The notes: generated by a model from the sequence alone, not told the origin. A stretch of DNA of 64,000 bases from Phycisphaerales bacterium (GCA_020353195.1 CP070691.1:1705894-1769893), one strand, 5' to 3'; shown: positions 1 to 9,482, counted from the first letter of the stretch. A program made the numbers and translations.

Positions 1-525
1 CTGCTGCCAGCCGTCCGCATCCAGTCGTTGATGGAAGTAACCTTCCGTGTACAGCAGGCCGACGCCGACAATCGGGACCCCCAGGTCGGACGCACTCTTG
101 AGATGGTCACCGGCGAGGATGCCAAGCCCACCCGCATAGGTCGGCAGCGACTCATGCAGCCCGAACTCGAATGAGAAGTACGCTACCGGCCAGACCCGCA
201 GTTTCGAGGCCCGCGGGCGGCACCAGGCGTCGAGCCCCTTGCAGTACGACTCCAGGCGGTGGGCAGCCTCGTTGATGCGGGCCTCAATCGCCCAGTCGCG
301 CGCCCGTGCCAGCATCCGATTCTCCTCGAGCCGCTGCAGAAGCAGGATCGGGTTGTGATTCACTTCCCGCCACAGCTCCGCGTCCAGGTCCCGGAAGATC
401 GCCACCACCTCGGGATGCCAGGTCCACCACAAGTTCAGGGCCAAGTTCCTCAGCTTGGCCAGCAGCCCGGCGGGCTCGACCGCCGGGGGCGCCAACGTGC
501 CGGTTTGTACCTCAGCCTTACGCAT
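1..525 (-). CDS. glgP: alpha-glucan (glycogen) phosphorylase, N-terminal part, cut by window edge
   Basis: Phosphorolysis of alpha-1,4-glucans to glucose-1-phosphate in the cytoplasm. The reading frame opens with ATG at 525 and stays open to base 1, giving about 175 N-terminal residues. Early in the frame is an LALNLWWTWHPE stretch typical of the short (DUF3417-type) N-terminus of bacterial alpha-glucan phosphorylases. It is followed by YFSFEFGLHESLPTYAGGLG and then by GDHLKSASDLGVP and GVGLLYTEGYF, which are signature blocks of the GT35 phosphorylase core. The catalytic lysine/PLP half lies outside the window. It sits 62 bases downstream of a GH57 branching-type gene on the same strand, so it is probably the distal gene of a glycogen operon. 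Confidence 0.93.
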   Translation of the reverse strand, partial: MRKAEVQTGTLAPPAVEPAGLLAKLRNLALNLWWTWHPEVVAIFRDLDAELWREVNHNPILLLQRLEENRMLARARDWAIEARINEAAHRLESYCKGLDAWCRPRASKLRVWPVAYFSFEFGLHESLPTYAGGLGILAGDHLKSASDLGVPIVGVGLLYTEGYFHQRLDADGWQQ

Positions 526-587
526 GGTCGTTGGATCCTTCTGTCCGCAGGAAACCAACCGCTTCGAGTGGGGATAGCTCGGCGAGT

Positions 588-2222
588 CTACCGATACGCA
601 TCCGTCCGGATGTCTTCAAAAATCGGCCACTCCCGCTCCAACGCTTCGATCTCTACCGCGTTGATTCGTTTCGCCCCGATCTGCCAAGCCACCCGCGCGA
701 AGTTCGAGAGGTGCTGCTCCAGCCGTTCCCGACCGTAGGATTTCTGCTCCGGACTGCGCATCATCGTCAGCCAATCACCCGACTGCGCCAAGACCAGTTG
801 CCGGCCCGCCGCCCGCAGCGCCCGCGACGACAAATCGTCCCCGTTGCCGCCCGAATCGTCCGCCCGGCCTTTGCCGTTCCCGCCGGCGTGATCGGCCGCA
901 ACGACCTCCGTCAGGTGCTGCATCACGCGAGCGGCACGCGACAAATGGTGGTAGACCCAGACCGTCTCCTGATCAACCCACTCCTCGAAATACCCCCGCT
1001 TGCCCCAGGACGAAGCCGCGGGAACCGTCATCTGGTTACACCGGTGCCGACCCAGGTACTCCGCCGGCGTGATCGTCTCCAAAACCTGCTGGTCAAAATG
1101 CGTCTTGCGAAGCAGGTAATCCAGAAACTCGATCCCCTCGAACCAACGATACCCGAACACGTGCATGTCGTACGCGGAGACGAACACCGGCGGCCGGTCC
1201 ATCGTCCCGGCTGCGGATTGCGCCCGGCCCATGCGCTCGCGCATCCACCGCTCCGCGTGTTGCGCCGCCCGATCCAATGCCTCGATCCGGGCGTAACTCC
1301 TCGACTCTCCGTTCTCGCCCCCGATGCGCTGATACCGAATCCCCGTCCCCACACGCACCCCTGCGTCCGGCATGAAGGGACGCAGATAGTCCGACGGCAG
1401 CTCGTCCGCGATATCAGTACTGTTATCGCGGTACGCCGGGTCCGTCGGATGACCGAACGCATCGCAGCCCATCAGCCAGGCCCCCGTCCGGTCGCGCCCG
1501 AACGCCGCCACGCCCGACGGGCAGTACACCGGAGCGTGGACCCCGTGGAACGCCGGCGGCGACGCGTGCTCGAGGGCCCGGCCGTCCACGATGATGTAGC
1601 CGACCCCCTCCCTGCCGAGAATGTCGTCCAGCTCGGGCGAGTACGCGCACTCCGGGAGCCAGAACCCCGCCGGACGGTGACCGAACGCCCTCTCGAACGC
1701 GTCGAGCCCCAGGCGCACCTGGCATCGAGCCGCCTGCGGCTGCATCGCCACCAACCCGGGAAGGAACGCGTGCGACGCCGGGCACGTGATCAACTCCAGC
1801 TGCCCTCGCGACTCCATCTCCGCGAACGCCCGAAGCAGATTGCCCCCGCACCGCTGAACCAACGCGTTGTGAACCTGAAGCAGGCGAAGATGATACGTAC
1901 CCGCCACGTTGCGCAGCTCGGGCATCAGCGCGGTGCGGTTCAGCTCCCGCGCCGACAGCTCGACCATGCGGTCCACATGCTCGGCCAACCGCTCCTGAAT
2001 GAGCGGATCGCGCAGGATACCGATCAGCGTGGGCGACAGCGATAGCGTGATTCGCGTCCGCACCCCGTCCCGCTGCAGTCCATCCAGGATCCGGATCAGC
2101 GGCAGGTAACACTCGCGGGCCCGTTCGTGGAACCAGAACTCGCTCGCGTCGGGGCGACGCCCGGCGGACCGCACGTAGGGCAGGTGAGCGTGCAAGACAA
2201 TCGAAAGGTATCCGCCGGCCAT
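588..2222 (-). CDS. glycoside hydrolase family 57, 1,4-alpha-glucan branching enzyme type
   Basis: A 544-residue cytoplasmic enzyme expected to create alpha-1,6 branches in glycogen. The GH57 motif 1 HAHLPYVR stands close to the N-terminus. The nucleophile motif is FWLPECAYSPE, with the catalytic Glu in LPEC. The acid/base Asp sits in SAYDMHVFGYRWFEG, the position of the usual YDxxLFGHWWxEG block. I chose ATG 2222 because AGGAGG lies 11 bases upstream; the longer frame from 2273 adds 17 unsupported residues. It follows the DUF4912 gene by 14 bases, and this pairing is common in bacteria that use GH57 rather than GH13 branching enzymes. Family is certain; branching rather than amylase activity is inferred from length and context. 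Confidence 0.9.
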   Translation of the reverse strand: MAGGYLSIVLHAHLPYVRSAGRRPDASEFWFHERARECYLPLIRILDGLQRDGVRTRITLSLSPTLIGILRDPLIQERLAEHVDRMVELSARELNRTALMPELRNVAGTYHLRLLQVHNALVQRCGGNLLRAFAEMESRGQLELITCPASHAFLPGLVAMQPQAARCQVRLGLDAFERAFGHRPAGFWLPECAYSPELDDILGREGVGYIIVDGRALEHASPPAFHGVHAPVYCPSGVAAFGRDRTGAWLMGCDAFGHPTDPAYRDNSTDIADELPSDYLRPFMPDAGVRVGTGIRYQRIGGENGESRSYARIEALDRAAQHAERWMRERMGRAQSAAGTMDRPPVFVSAYDMHVFGYRWFEGIEFLDYLLRKTHFDQQVLETITPAEYLGRHRCNQMTVPAASSWGKRGYFEEWVDQETVWVYHHLSRAARVMQHLTEVVAADHAGGNGKGRADDSGGNGDDLSSRALRAAGRQLVLAQSGDWLTMMRSPEQKSYGRERLEQHLSNFARVAWQIGAKRINAVEIEALEREWPIFEDIRTDAYR

Positions 2223-2236
2223 CGTCCTGGTCCCTC

Positions 2237-2710
2237 CTACGGGTACTGCCCCTGCTGCTCGCAGATCATCCACCGAATTCGCCCGTCACCCGAGGGCGCC
2301 TCGCACAAGGGCATCCGCACGCGCCGGGACCGGGCCAGCGGCCTCTTCCCATTCGCACGCGACGAGCGAATCAGCTCCGCGCACACCGTCAACCCCGGAC
2401 GGTCCAGATCGATCATGCATCCGGTCTGGCCCTCCCCCAACTCATAGACCCACTGGCGATTGCAGCGGTCCTCCAGGATGTCGACCCCGCTGACCTCGCG
2501 GACCCGCAACCGGTAATGACCATTCGATTCCTTCCCGCCGTGACGGCGGCGCCCGTTCCGCTTGCGCCGCCCGTTCCCGTTGTGGCCCGGCGAACCTGGC
2601 GCCGCCGACCAGGTGGCCAGCAGCCGCCGCGGCGAAACCGGCAACAACGTCACCTCCGGCACGAGCTTCGATTCGCCCGGGTATTTCAGCTCGCCCAACG
2701 GATCAGTCAT
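2237..2710 (-). CDS. DUF4912 domain protein
   Basis: A 157-residue soluble protein of unknown biochemical role. The first half holds LVPEVTLLPVSPRRLLATWSAA, which matches the 'L.P..P..L.A.W' opening of DUF4912, and the C-terminal part ends with RPLARSRRVRMP, the usual closing block. Between them is a basic low-complexity stretch (NGNGRRKRNGRRRHGGK). ATG 2710 is preceded by GAGGGG; a GTG at 2716 is possible. DUF4912 genes often lie next to GH57 glycan enzymes, and here the gene stands between a GT4 glycogen-synthase-like gene and the GH57 gene in one minus-strand operon. A carbohydrate-binding accessory role is only an inference. Confidence 0.75.
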   Translation of the reverse strand: MTDPLGELKYPGESKLVPEVTLLPVSPRRLLATWSAAPGSPGHNGNGRRKRNGRRRHGGKESNGHYRLRVREVSGVDILEDRCNRQWVYELGEGQTGCMIDLDRPGLTVCAELIRSSRANGKRPLARSRRVRMPLCEAPSGDGRIRWMICEQQGQYP

Positions 2711-2783
2711 CCCCACACCCCTCTTCGTAACCCACCATCAAAGGCGAAAAGCAACCCCTATGCAAGACAAACTTCCGGTTATC

Positions 2784-3950
2784 TCAACCCGCCTCTGCAT
2801 AGACCTCTTCGGTCTGCCGGGCGATATTGTCCCAACTGAACTGCGCCCGGGCCTTGTGGCGCCCGTTCTCCCCCATCCACCGCGCCCGGTCGAAGTCGTT
2901 CAGCAACGTTCCCAACCCCCAGCCGATCGAGTCCGGGTGGTCGATCGTCATCATCCCGTCGTAACCGTGCTCAACGAACTCCGCCGGCCCCCCGTTGCGG
3001 GTCGCCACCACCGGCTTGCCCGACGCCCACCCTTCGAGGATCACGATCCCGAACGGCTCGTTGCGGCTCGGCACGCAGACGATGTCGGCGCTCTTGAACA
3101 GGTCGACCAGTTCGCGCCCAGCCCGGTACCCCACAAAGCGCACGGCATGCGCCACGCCCAGCTCCGCCGCACGCCTCTCAAGCATGGGCAGCATGTCCCC
3201 CTGCCCGACGAACACGAATTTGACCTGCCCCTGATGCCCCACCAGCGCCGGCACGCATTCCAGCAGAAGGTCCGGGCCCTTCTGTGTCGACATCCGCCCG
3301 GCAAACAGGATCATCGGGTCCAGCGGCCCGATCCCGTATCGCCGCTTGACGGCACCGGCATCCAGCGGCCCGTCGAACTGGTGCGAGCTGACACCGTTGA
3401 AAATCACGACGACCCTCTCATCGGGCACGGCATACAGCCCCTGCGCCTCCTGCCGCAATACGCCCGACACGCAAATGGTCTTGTCGGCGGCCTGCATTCC
3501 CTCCCACTCCATGTGACTGATACGGTCAGACAGCCCCCCCCGATGCTCGTTGCCGCACCGCCCGTACTCCGTCGAATGCGTCGTCATGATCGCGCACCGG
3601 CGCCCGCCCCGCTTGGCCTGGACCAGCGCCGGGACGCACAGCCAATCGTGCCCGTGGATCACGTCGAAACCCGCACCCGAGAAACGTTCCGTCTCGCCCA
3701 GCCGCCACATGAACGCCTCGCACATTCGCTCGATGTCGTGCACGAAGTCGTGGTGGCCGCTGTGCGGGCACCTGTGGTAGTGCACACCCTCCACGCAGGC
3801 GTAGTCGCTCTGCCCGGGCCCGATTCGGGTAAAGACGTGGACCTCGTGCCCCCGACGCTGAAGAGCCGCCCCCAACTCGGTGACGTGGGCGGCCACACCC
3901 CCCACCGGGATCGAGTGAAGAGTCTCCCAGGATAGAAACGCGATTCTCAC
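2784..3950 (-). CDS. glycosyltransferase family 4, glycogen-synthase-like
   Basis: A 388-residue retaining GT-B glycosyltransferase. The N-terminal Rossmann domain begins RIAFLSWETLHSIPVGGVA, with the glycine-rich acceptor loop, and the C-terminal domain has LFAGRMSTQKGPDLLLE and the E-x7-E motif EPFGIVILE. This type often acts as glycogen or glucan synthase in operons with GH57 enzymes, as here. I chose GTG 3950 because it gives the usual family N-terminus and has AAGGGG about 10 bases upstream; the frame could extend to an ATG at 4127 but that extension has no family look. The exact donor (ADP-, UDP- or GDP-glucose) cannot be read from the sequence. Confidence 0.85.
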   Translation of the reverse strand: MRIAFLSWETLHSIPVGGVAAHVTELGAALQRRGHEVHVFTRIGPGQSDYACVEGVHYHRCPHSGHHDFVHDIERMCEAFMWRLGETERFSGAGFDVIHGHDWLCVPALVQAKRGGRRCAIMTTHSTEYGRCGNEHRGGLSDRISHMEWEGMQAADKTICVSGVLRQEAQGLYAVPDERVVVIFNGVSSHQFDGPLDAGAVKRRYGIGPLDPMILFAGRMSTQKGPDLLLECVPALVGHQGQVKFVFVGQGDMLPMLERRAAELGVAHAVRFVGYRAGRELVDLFKSADIVCVPSRNEPFGIVILEGWASGKPVVATRNGGPAEFVEHGYDGMMTIDHPDSIGWGLGTLLNDFDRARWMGENGRHKARAQFSWDNIARQTEEVYAEAG

Positions 3951-4201
3951 GCTACCGTCCCCTTGGCCACCGAGGCGCCGCCAGACCCCGCATTGTGGAT
4001 ACTGATCCGTCCCGTGAATCGCAGCCGCCTGCTGGCAACAAGGGGGTGATACCGCCCGGATGGATTCTTCCTGTGGGCCGCACTGCCTGCTTCCCTGCCG
4101 CAGCCGGATGTTGATTCTGCCGCTCACACTTGATCCGCCGTGGCGCCGGCAAGCATGACCGGTCCCAAGGGCTCCTTCCCCGGCCCCCGCAAACCCATCG
4201 C

Positions 4202-4567
4202 CTAGGCTTTCGGCAGCACGTCGGCCATATCCGACACCAGCCGATCGCCGAGGTTCGACAACCGCAGCAGCAGCCCTTCCGTTCCACTTTCCGGACAGAC
4301 GACCGTCTCCGCCGACATCAGCTCCGCCTTCATCCGGAGCTCCCGTGATCGGTTCGGCGCCTTGCGGTCAGGAACGATGGCCACCGCGTTCCAATGCTGC
4401 CGTACCGAGCGAGCGGTCCCGTAGGGAACCACCACGTACGCCCGGTCCGAGGTCATCCACTCCGCCCGCCCGTGCACAGGGACGCTCTCAGTACTGCTAA
4501 GCACGATCGTGCAGGGAGAGCCAGGGAGCTCGGATCCTATGCGCATGTCCGATTCGGTTGGGCCCAT
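4202..4567 (-). CDS. hypothetical protein, upstream gene of the glycogen cluster
   Basis: A 121-residue frame that I do not recognise. It contains a small beta-rich segment (PCTIVLSSTESVPVHGRAEW...RAYVVVP) and has no signal peptide, membrane segment or metal motif. Its position and strand make it a possible first gene of the glycogen operon, but 251 bases separate it from the GT4 start and no ribosome binding site precedes ATG 4567 (alternative ATG 4546). The overlapping plus-strand frames here are weaker. A distant PilZ-like fold was considered, but neither the RxxxR nor the DxSxxG motif is present. Confidence 0.45.
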   Translation of the reverse strand: MGPTESDMRIGSELPGSPCTIVLSSTESVPVHGRAEWMTSDRAYVVVPYGTARSVRQHWNAVAIVPDRKAPNRSRELRMKAELMSAETVVCPESGTEGLLLRLSNLGDRLVSDMADVLPKA

Positions 4568-5225
4568 AGCCGTTACACCTTACTCAACAGGACTCACCCA
4601 CCGCGCGGTGGGGCGCTCGTCGGAAATTCGGGCTTCGGCCCCCAGCTTCGCGCTGGCTGCATCCGCGAGTCCGAAAAAATCACAGCCCTCAACCGTCGCG
4701 ATCCAGAAAGCCACCGCCACTTCAATACTTTTCGTCAACTCTGCCGGTCAGTCAAAAGGAAAAATCACGCGTGGACTCGAAAACCCTTCCACGCGGCCTG
4801 CACAACGTCCCGGGCCACCGATATCATTCGACCGACGGCGCCGCTCGAAACAAAGCGTCCCGAATTCCGCTGCGAACCCCTAGCCGCCCCATCGAGAAGC
4901 GCGCCGGCGGCGTGACGATCTTACGATTTGGCAATACCCGGAACCTGTGGAGATTATGGAGGCAGTTGCCGAGGTTTTCAAGCGCACTGTTCCCCGCAAA
5001 ACGATCTTTTTCTCAGAAACTCACACGACCGCGCCGCGCTTCCAACCGGGCCGTCGCCGGACCCCGCCCGCCACCGGTAACGCCCACACACCGGCAGCCC
5101 CGAACTCGCCGGCGGCGAGGGAATGAGGTAGACTTCGCATTGCGGACGAGCCCGACCGGCCGGGTTTGCCACCCGCTTGGTGTCAACCGGCTTGGTCCAC
5201 GGTGACTCTCTAGGACGCGACAACC
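4568..5225. other. 658-base intergenic region between divergent genes
   Basis: This stretch separates the minus-strand glycogen cluster from the plus-strand GH57 gene and presumably carries both promoters. I see no gene with a plausible ribosome binding site and no clear hairpin with a T tract. The middle part (about 4670-4990) is somewhat richer in A/T than the surroundings. Confidence 0.4.
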
Positions 5226-6701
5226 ATGGCGCAGACGCGATGTGGGGCGATGGAAGCCGGGTCGATCATCAACGGCCTGCCGAACATCTGCGGACACGAG
5301 GAGTCGGTCGTTCCGGACGGTCCGACGCCGCCGCCAGCGGTGTTCGCGCCGTGCTCCGATGTCGACCTGGCCCGCGTGCGGTCGGCCTTCGCCCTGGCCC
5401 TGCATATGCATCAGCCCACGATCCCTGCAGGCACCGGCGATATCAGCACGGCGCCGCTCATCGGCCACCTGCAATACATGCTTGAGCACCCGAAGGACGG
5501 GGACAACCACAACGCCCCGGTCTTTGCCCGGTGCTACACCCGGATCGCGGATTTCGTCCGAACCCTCTGCGACGCGGGCCACAGCCCCCGGATCATGCTC
5601 GACTACTCCGGAAACCTGCTGTGGGGCCTCGAACAGATGGGGCGAGGCGATATCCTCGACAACCTCCGCAGCATCACCTGCGACACGCGGTACAACCGTC
5701 ATGTCGAATGGCTCGGGACTCTGTGGGGGCATGCCGTCGTGCCGTCCACCCCGGTGCCGGACATCATCCGCCACGTCCGTGCCTGGCGCCACCACTTCGC
5801 CTCGATCTTCGGTTTGCAGGCGTTGCAGCGCGTTCGCGGGTTCTCCCCGCCGGAGATGCACCTGCCCAACGATCCGGACGTCGCCTACGCCTTCGTCGAC
5901 GCCCTGATGAAGTGCGGATACACCTGGATCCTCGTCCAAGAGCACTCGGTCGAGAACCCGGACGGATCCGCCGTCCGGCACGCTCATCTGCCCCATCGCC
6001 TGGTAGCCCGCAATTCCAGCGGTGAGGAGCTCTCGATCACCGCTCTCGTCAAGACCCAGGGGTCCGACACGAAGCTGGTGGCACAGATGCAACCGCTGGC
6101 GGAAGCGCAGACCCTCGACCGGATGAGGCTTGGAGAGGTCTCGGTCCCCCCGCTGGTGACGCAGATCGGCGACGGCGAAAACGGCGGCGTGATGATGAAT
6201 GAGTTCCCGGCCGCGTACAACTCGGCCATGGCGTCGCTGTCCCGCGAAGGTGTGACGGCGCTGAACGGGACCGAATACCTGGAACTGATCGGCGCCGCCG
6301 GCGCCAAGCCGGCTGACTATCTTCCGATCCAGCCGGTCCTCCAGCACCGGCTCTGGCAGCACTACGCCGGCGGGGGTCGGCGGGATCTTGACCGGGTCAT
6401 CGAGAAGTTCAAGTCCAAAGACCAGCGGTTTCACATGGACGGCGGCTCCTGGACCAACAACCTCAGCTGGGTCCGGGGCTACGAGAACGTCCTGACCCCG
6501 ATGCAGCGGCTCAGCGTCCGGTTCGACCAGAAAGTCCGGCAGTGCAGACCCGACCCCGATGCCCACGCCTACCGCAACGCCCTGCTGCACCTGCTGTGCT
6601 CGCAGACCAGCTGTTTCCGGTACTGGGGCCAGGGAGGCTGGACGGATTACGCGATTGAGATCTGCCGGCGAGGGTCGGCGATCCTGGACCATGACGTCTG
6701 A
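5226..6701 (+). CDS. glycoside hydrolase family 57 protein
   Basis: A 491-residue protein of the GH57 superfamily, likely an alpha-glucan hydrolase or transferase. The first conserved motif is ALHMHQPTIP (around residue 58). The nucleophile-type motif is RGFSPPEMHLPN. The later block GGSWTNNLSWVRGYENVL is typical of the uncharacterised GH57 branch found in cyanobacteria and planctomycetes. It lacks the HAHLPYV motif of the branching enzyme at 588-2222, so the two GH57 genes are from different subfamilies rather than a recent duplication. ATG 5226 has a weak TAGGA upstream; a start at an in-frame ATG eight codons on is possible. It is divergent from the other glycogen genes. Confidence 0.87.
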   Translation: MAQTRCGAMEAGSIINGLPNICGHEESVVPDGPTPPPAVFAPCSDVDLARVRSAFALALHMHQPTIPAGTGDISTAPLIGHLQYMLEHPKDGDNHNAPVFARCYTRIADFVRTLCDAGHSPRIMLDYSGNLLWGLEQMGRGDILDNLRSITCDTRYNRHVEWLGTLWGHAVVPSTPVPDIIRHVRAWRHHFASIFGLQALQRVRGFSPPEMHLPNDPDVAYAFVDALMKCGYTWILVQEHSVENPDGSAVRHAHLPHRLVARNSSGEELSITALVKTQGSDTKLVAQMQPLAEAQTLDRMRLGEVSVPPLVTQIGDGENGGVMMNEFPAAYNSAMASLSREGVTALNGTEYLELIGAAGAKPADYLPIQPVLQHRLWQHYAGGGRRDLDRVIEKFKSKDQRFHMDGGSWTNNLSWVRGYENVLTPMQRLSVRFDQKVRQCRPDPDAHAYRNALLHLLCSQTSCFRYWGQGGWTDYAIEICRRGSAILDHDV

Positions 6702-6821
6702 TGGGCCGGCCCCGGACGGGCGGCCCCGCTGTCCAGGCGGTGCGGCGCAGGGCCGACTGCAGCCGGCGCTGTGACATGGTGAGCAGCGGGTGGTCCGTCG
6801 GACCCCGGGCCCGTTTCCTTC

Positions 6822-7166
6822 TCAGCTGACGCTACTTCCCGGCGGGATGTCGCGTTCCGTGGTGAGCAGGACGATTTCGGCGTCGCCCGGCGTGCAAGCG
6901 GCAAGAAGCATGCCCTGGCTCTCGTATCCGCGCATCTTCCTCGGCGCGAGGTTTTGCACGACGATGATGTTCTTGCCCACCAGGTCCTCGGGCCTGTAAT
7001 GCTTCTTGATCCCGGCTACGACCTGCCGCTGCTCGGTCCCCAGGTCGACCTTGAGGACCAGCAGTTTGTCGGCGTCCGGATGGTCCGTCACGTCGAGCAC
7101 TTTGGCCACTTTGAGCTTGACCTTCAGGAAATCGTCGAAGGTAATCGTCTCCGGCTGCTCAGGCAT
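6822..7166 (-). CDS. MetG-type tRNA-binding domain protein
   Basis: A 114-residue single-domain protein of the OB-fold tRNA-binding family (Trbp111 / C-terminal domain of methionyl-tRNA synthetase). Diagnostic blocks are FDDFLKVKLKVAKVLDVTDHPDADKLL cut into DFLKVKLKVAKV and HPDADKLLVLKVDLG, then QVVAGIKKHY, and NLAPRKMRGYESQGMLLAA. ATG 7166 follows AAGGAG at good spacing. It can act as a free tRNA-binding subunit for a MetRS that lacks this domain. The gene stands alone, divergent from the DUF4139 gene. Length and motifs are complete. Confidence 0.92.
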   Translation of the reverse strand: MPEQPETITFDDFLKVKLKVAKVLDVTDHPDADKLLVLKVDLGTEQRQVVAGIKKHYRPEDLVGKNIIVVQNLAPRKMRGYESQGMLLAACTPGDAEIVLLTTERDIPPGSSVS

Positions 7167-7300
7167 GGTTTCTCTTCTCCTTGTATGGTCACGAGTCGGA
7201 GAGTGTAAGCGGAGCCCCCCGGCGCCGCAACCCGTCCGGGCCGATCGCACCGGCAAGGCACAACCGCCGTTCCCGGTCGGCAGCCGGAGGGGATTTTCTC

Positions 7301-7331
7301 TTGACAGGGGGAACCGTGGGGGGGGTGATGT
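7301..7331 (+). promoter_or_regulatory. possible promoter of the DUF4139 gene
   Basis: A perfect TTGACA stands at 7301-7306 in the divergent spacer, 110 bases before ATG 7416. The best -10 candidate downstream (TGATGT, 7326-7331) is weak and 19 bases away, so this is only suggestive. Confidence 0.25.
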
Positions 7332-7415
7332 GTCTAACCGGTAGGAACGGAACGTATCAGCCGGCACCGGTGGTTGCCGGCTATGCCCAACCGTCAACTA
7401 CGAGGAGATCGTGCC

Positions 7416-9482
7416 ATGAGGCGTTCAATCCTTGTCGCTGCGCTGGCGACTTTGGTTTCTTCCGTTTGCGTGTCCGCCCAGGAGTTGCCAGTCAAGCGGG
7501 TCACGCTCTTCAGCAGCGGGGTGGCCTTTTTTGAGCGGGCCGGTGACGTCGACAGCGATGTCACGATTGAGTTGCCGTTCAAGACCAGCCAGATCAACGA
7601 CATCCTCAAATCCCTCGTGCTGCAGGACCTGGGCGGCGGGACGATCCGCCCCGTCGTCTACGCGCCGAAGGACCCCATCGAGAAGGCGTTGCGCTCGTTC
7701 GGCATCGACCTGACGGGCAAGCCGACGCTGGGGGCCCTGCTCGACCAGATTCGCGGGGTCCCGGTGGAGTTGGCGGTGCACGGCGATCCGAACGCTGTGC
7801 GGGGCACGATCCTGGGTATCGAGAAGCACCGCACGTTCGTCGACAAGCACGTGATCGAAGAAGACGTGCTGAACGTGGTGTGCGACGACGGGATCCGTTC
7901 GTACAAGCTGCGCGACCTCGGGCGGGTCAAGCTGACCGACGAGAAGCTCGACGCCGAGCTGGCCAAGGCCCTGGCGGTGCTGGCCGGCGCCCACGACGCC
8001 GACAAGAAGCCGGTGCGGCTCGAGTTCGCCGGAACCGGGACACGGGCGGTCCGAGTGTCGTACATTCTGGAAGCCCCGATCTGGAAGACGAGCTACCGCC
8101 TGGTGCTCGAAGGCGACGAGCCCTTCCTGCAGGGCTGGGCGACCGTCGACAACACGACCGACGAAGACTGGAGCGCCGTGGAGCTGACGCTGGTGTCGGG
8201 CCGCCCCATTTCGTTCATCCAGGACCTGTATCAGCCCATTTACATTCCCCGCCCGGAGGTCGAGCCCGAGCTGTACGCGTCGCTGAAGCCGCAGACGTAC
8301 GAGGGGACTGTGGGTGAACCGTCAGCCGAAGCGGCTGCTGAACTTCCGCAGAGGGGCAGAAGAAAAGCCGCATACACCCCCGCCGAAGAACTGCTCGGGG
8401 ACTTAAAGGCAGCCAAGGTGCCCCTCGCCGCCGGCCGCCGCGCCGGAGTCGCCGGCGTTGCCGAAGCCAGGCTCGGGATCGCGCTGGCCGGCGCGGGGGT
8501 GGCCTCGGTCGCCGCCGCCACCGAAGCCGGGGAGATGTTCAACTATACGATCGCCACGCCGGTGACCCTGCCCCGTCAGAAGTCGGCCATGCTGCCCATC
8601 GTGAACGAAGCGATCGGAGCCGAGAAGTTCTCGATCTACGCCCCGGGCGTTCACGCGAAGTATCCGCTGAACGGGCTGCAACTGGAGAACACGACCGACC
8701 TGCACCTGATGCAGGGTCCGGTCACGGTATTTGAAGAGAACACCTATGCCGGCGACGCCCAGTTGCCCGACGTGACGCCGGGTGAGAAGCGGCTCATCTC
8801 GTATTCACTCGATCTCAAGCGAGAGGTCGAGACGATCACCAAGGCGGCCCCGGAGGTGCTGACGAAAGTGCGGATCGCCAAGGGCACGCTGATTGCGACC
8901 CGCAAGTACGCCGAGGATCGGACGTACAACGTCAAGAACAAGGACGACCGTCCGCGGTCGGTCCTGATCGAGCAGCCGTTCCGGGCGGACTGGGACCTCG
9001 TCGAGCCGGCCGACCCGTTCGAGCGCACGCCGCAGGTCTACCGGTTCCGCGTCGAGGCGAAGCCGGGGGCAACGACCAAGCTCGTGGTGCGTGAGGAGCG
9101 CCAGGGCGACCAGCACATCGCTCTGAGCAACACCGGACTGGACAACATCCACTTCTACTTGCGGGCCAAGGTGATCAGCCCGAAGGTCCGGGACGCTTTG
9201 CAGCAGGTGGCTCGGATGCGGAGCGAACTCGACGAGACGCAGCATCTCAAGAAGCAGCATGAAGCCCGCATCGAGGAGATCACGCGCGACCAGGCCCGCA
9301 TCCGCGAGAACCTCCGTACCGTCCGCCAGGGAACCGACTTGTACAACCGGTACATCAAGAAGCTCGAAGCGCAGGAAACCGAGTTGGACGAGGCCAGGGA
9401 AGTGATTGTCAGCCTGACCGATCGTGAAGCGCAGCAGCGACGGACCCTGGACGAGTACCTGCTCAAGTTGACGGTGGATTAG
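7416..9482 (+). CDS. secreted DUF4139 domain protein
   Basis: A 688-residue exported protein of unknown function. Residues 1-22 are a Sec signal peptide (basic RR, hydrophobic core, VSA|QE site). The N-terminal part opens with KRVTLFSSGVAFFER and KTSQINDILKSLVLQD, and the centre has VSYILEAPIWKTSYRLVL and WATVDNTTDEDWSAVELTLVSG, the hallmark of DUF4139 (mucoidy-inhibitor-like) proteins. A low-complexity Ala/Arg-rich insert lies near residues 300-370, and the last ~100 residues form a charged coiled coil. ATG 7416 has GAGGAG seven bases upstream and fits the signal peptide better than the upstream ATG 7374. Role inferred only as periplasmic or surface located. Confidence 0.85.
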   Translation: MRRSILVAALATLVSSVCVSAQELPVKRVTLFSSGVAFFERAGDVDSDVTIELPFKTSQINDILKSLVLQDLGGGTIRPVVYAPKDPIEKALRSFGIDLTGKPTLGALLDQIRGVPVELAVHGDPNAVRGTILGIEKHRTFVDKHVIEEDVLNVVCDDGIRSYKLRDLGRVKLTDEKLDAELAKALAVLAGAHDADKKPVRLEFAGTGTRAVRVSYILEAPIWKTSYRLVLEGDEPFLQGWATVDNTTDEDWSAVELTLVSGRPISFIQDLYQPIYIPRPEVEPELYASLKPQTYEGTVGEPSAEAAAELPQRGRRKAAYTPAEELLGDLKAAKVPLAAGRRAGVAGVAEARLGIALAGAGVASVAAATEAGEMFNYTIATPVTLPRQKSAMLPIVNEAIGAEKFSIYAPGVHAKYPLNGLQLENTTDLHLMQGPVTVFEENTYAGDAQLPDVTPGEKRLISYSLDLKREVETITKAAPEVLTKVRIAKGTLIATRKYAEDRTYNVKNKDDRPRSVLIEQPFRADWDLVEPADPFERTPQVYRFRVEAKPGATTKLVVREERQGDQHIALSNTGLDNIHFYLRAKVISPKVRDALQQVARMRSELDETQHLKKQHEARIEEITRDQARIRENLRTVRQGTDLYNRYIKKLEAQETELDEAREVIVSLTDREAQQRRTLDEYLLKLTVD

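Noticed and set aside
306-2045. Long plus-strand open frame of 579 codons
   Set aside because: It is antisense to the GH57 gene and rich in Arg/Pro/His, the usual mirror of a high-GC gene; no family motif or ribosome binding site.
5013-6692. Minus-strand frame of 559 codons over the second GH57 gene
   Set aside because: It mirrors the plus-strand gene, which carries clear GH57 motifs; the minus frame has none.
6792-6804. GGTCC-GTC-GGACC hairpin after the MetG-like gene
   Set aside because: Stem of five pairs with no T tract on the minus strand; too weak to call a terminator.
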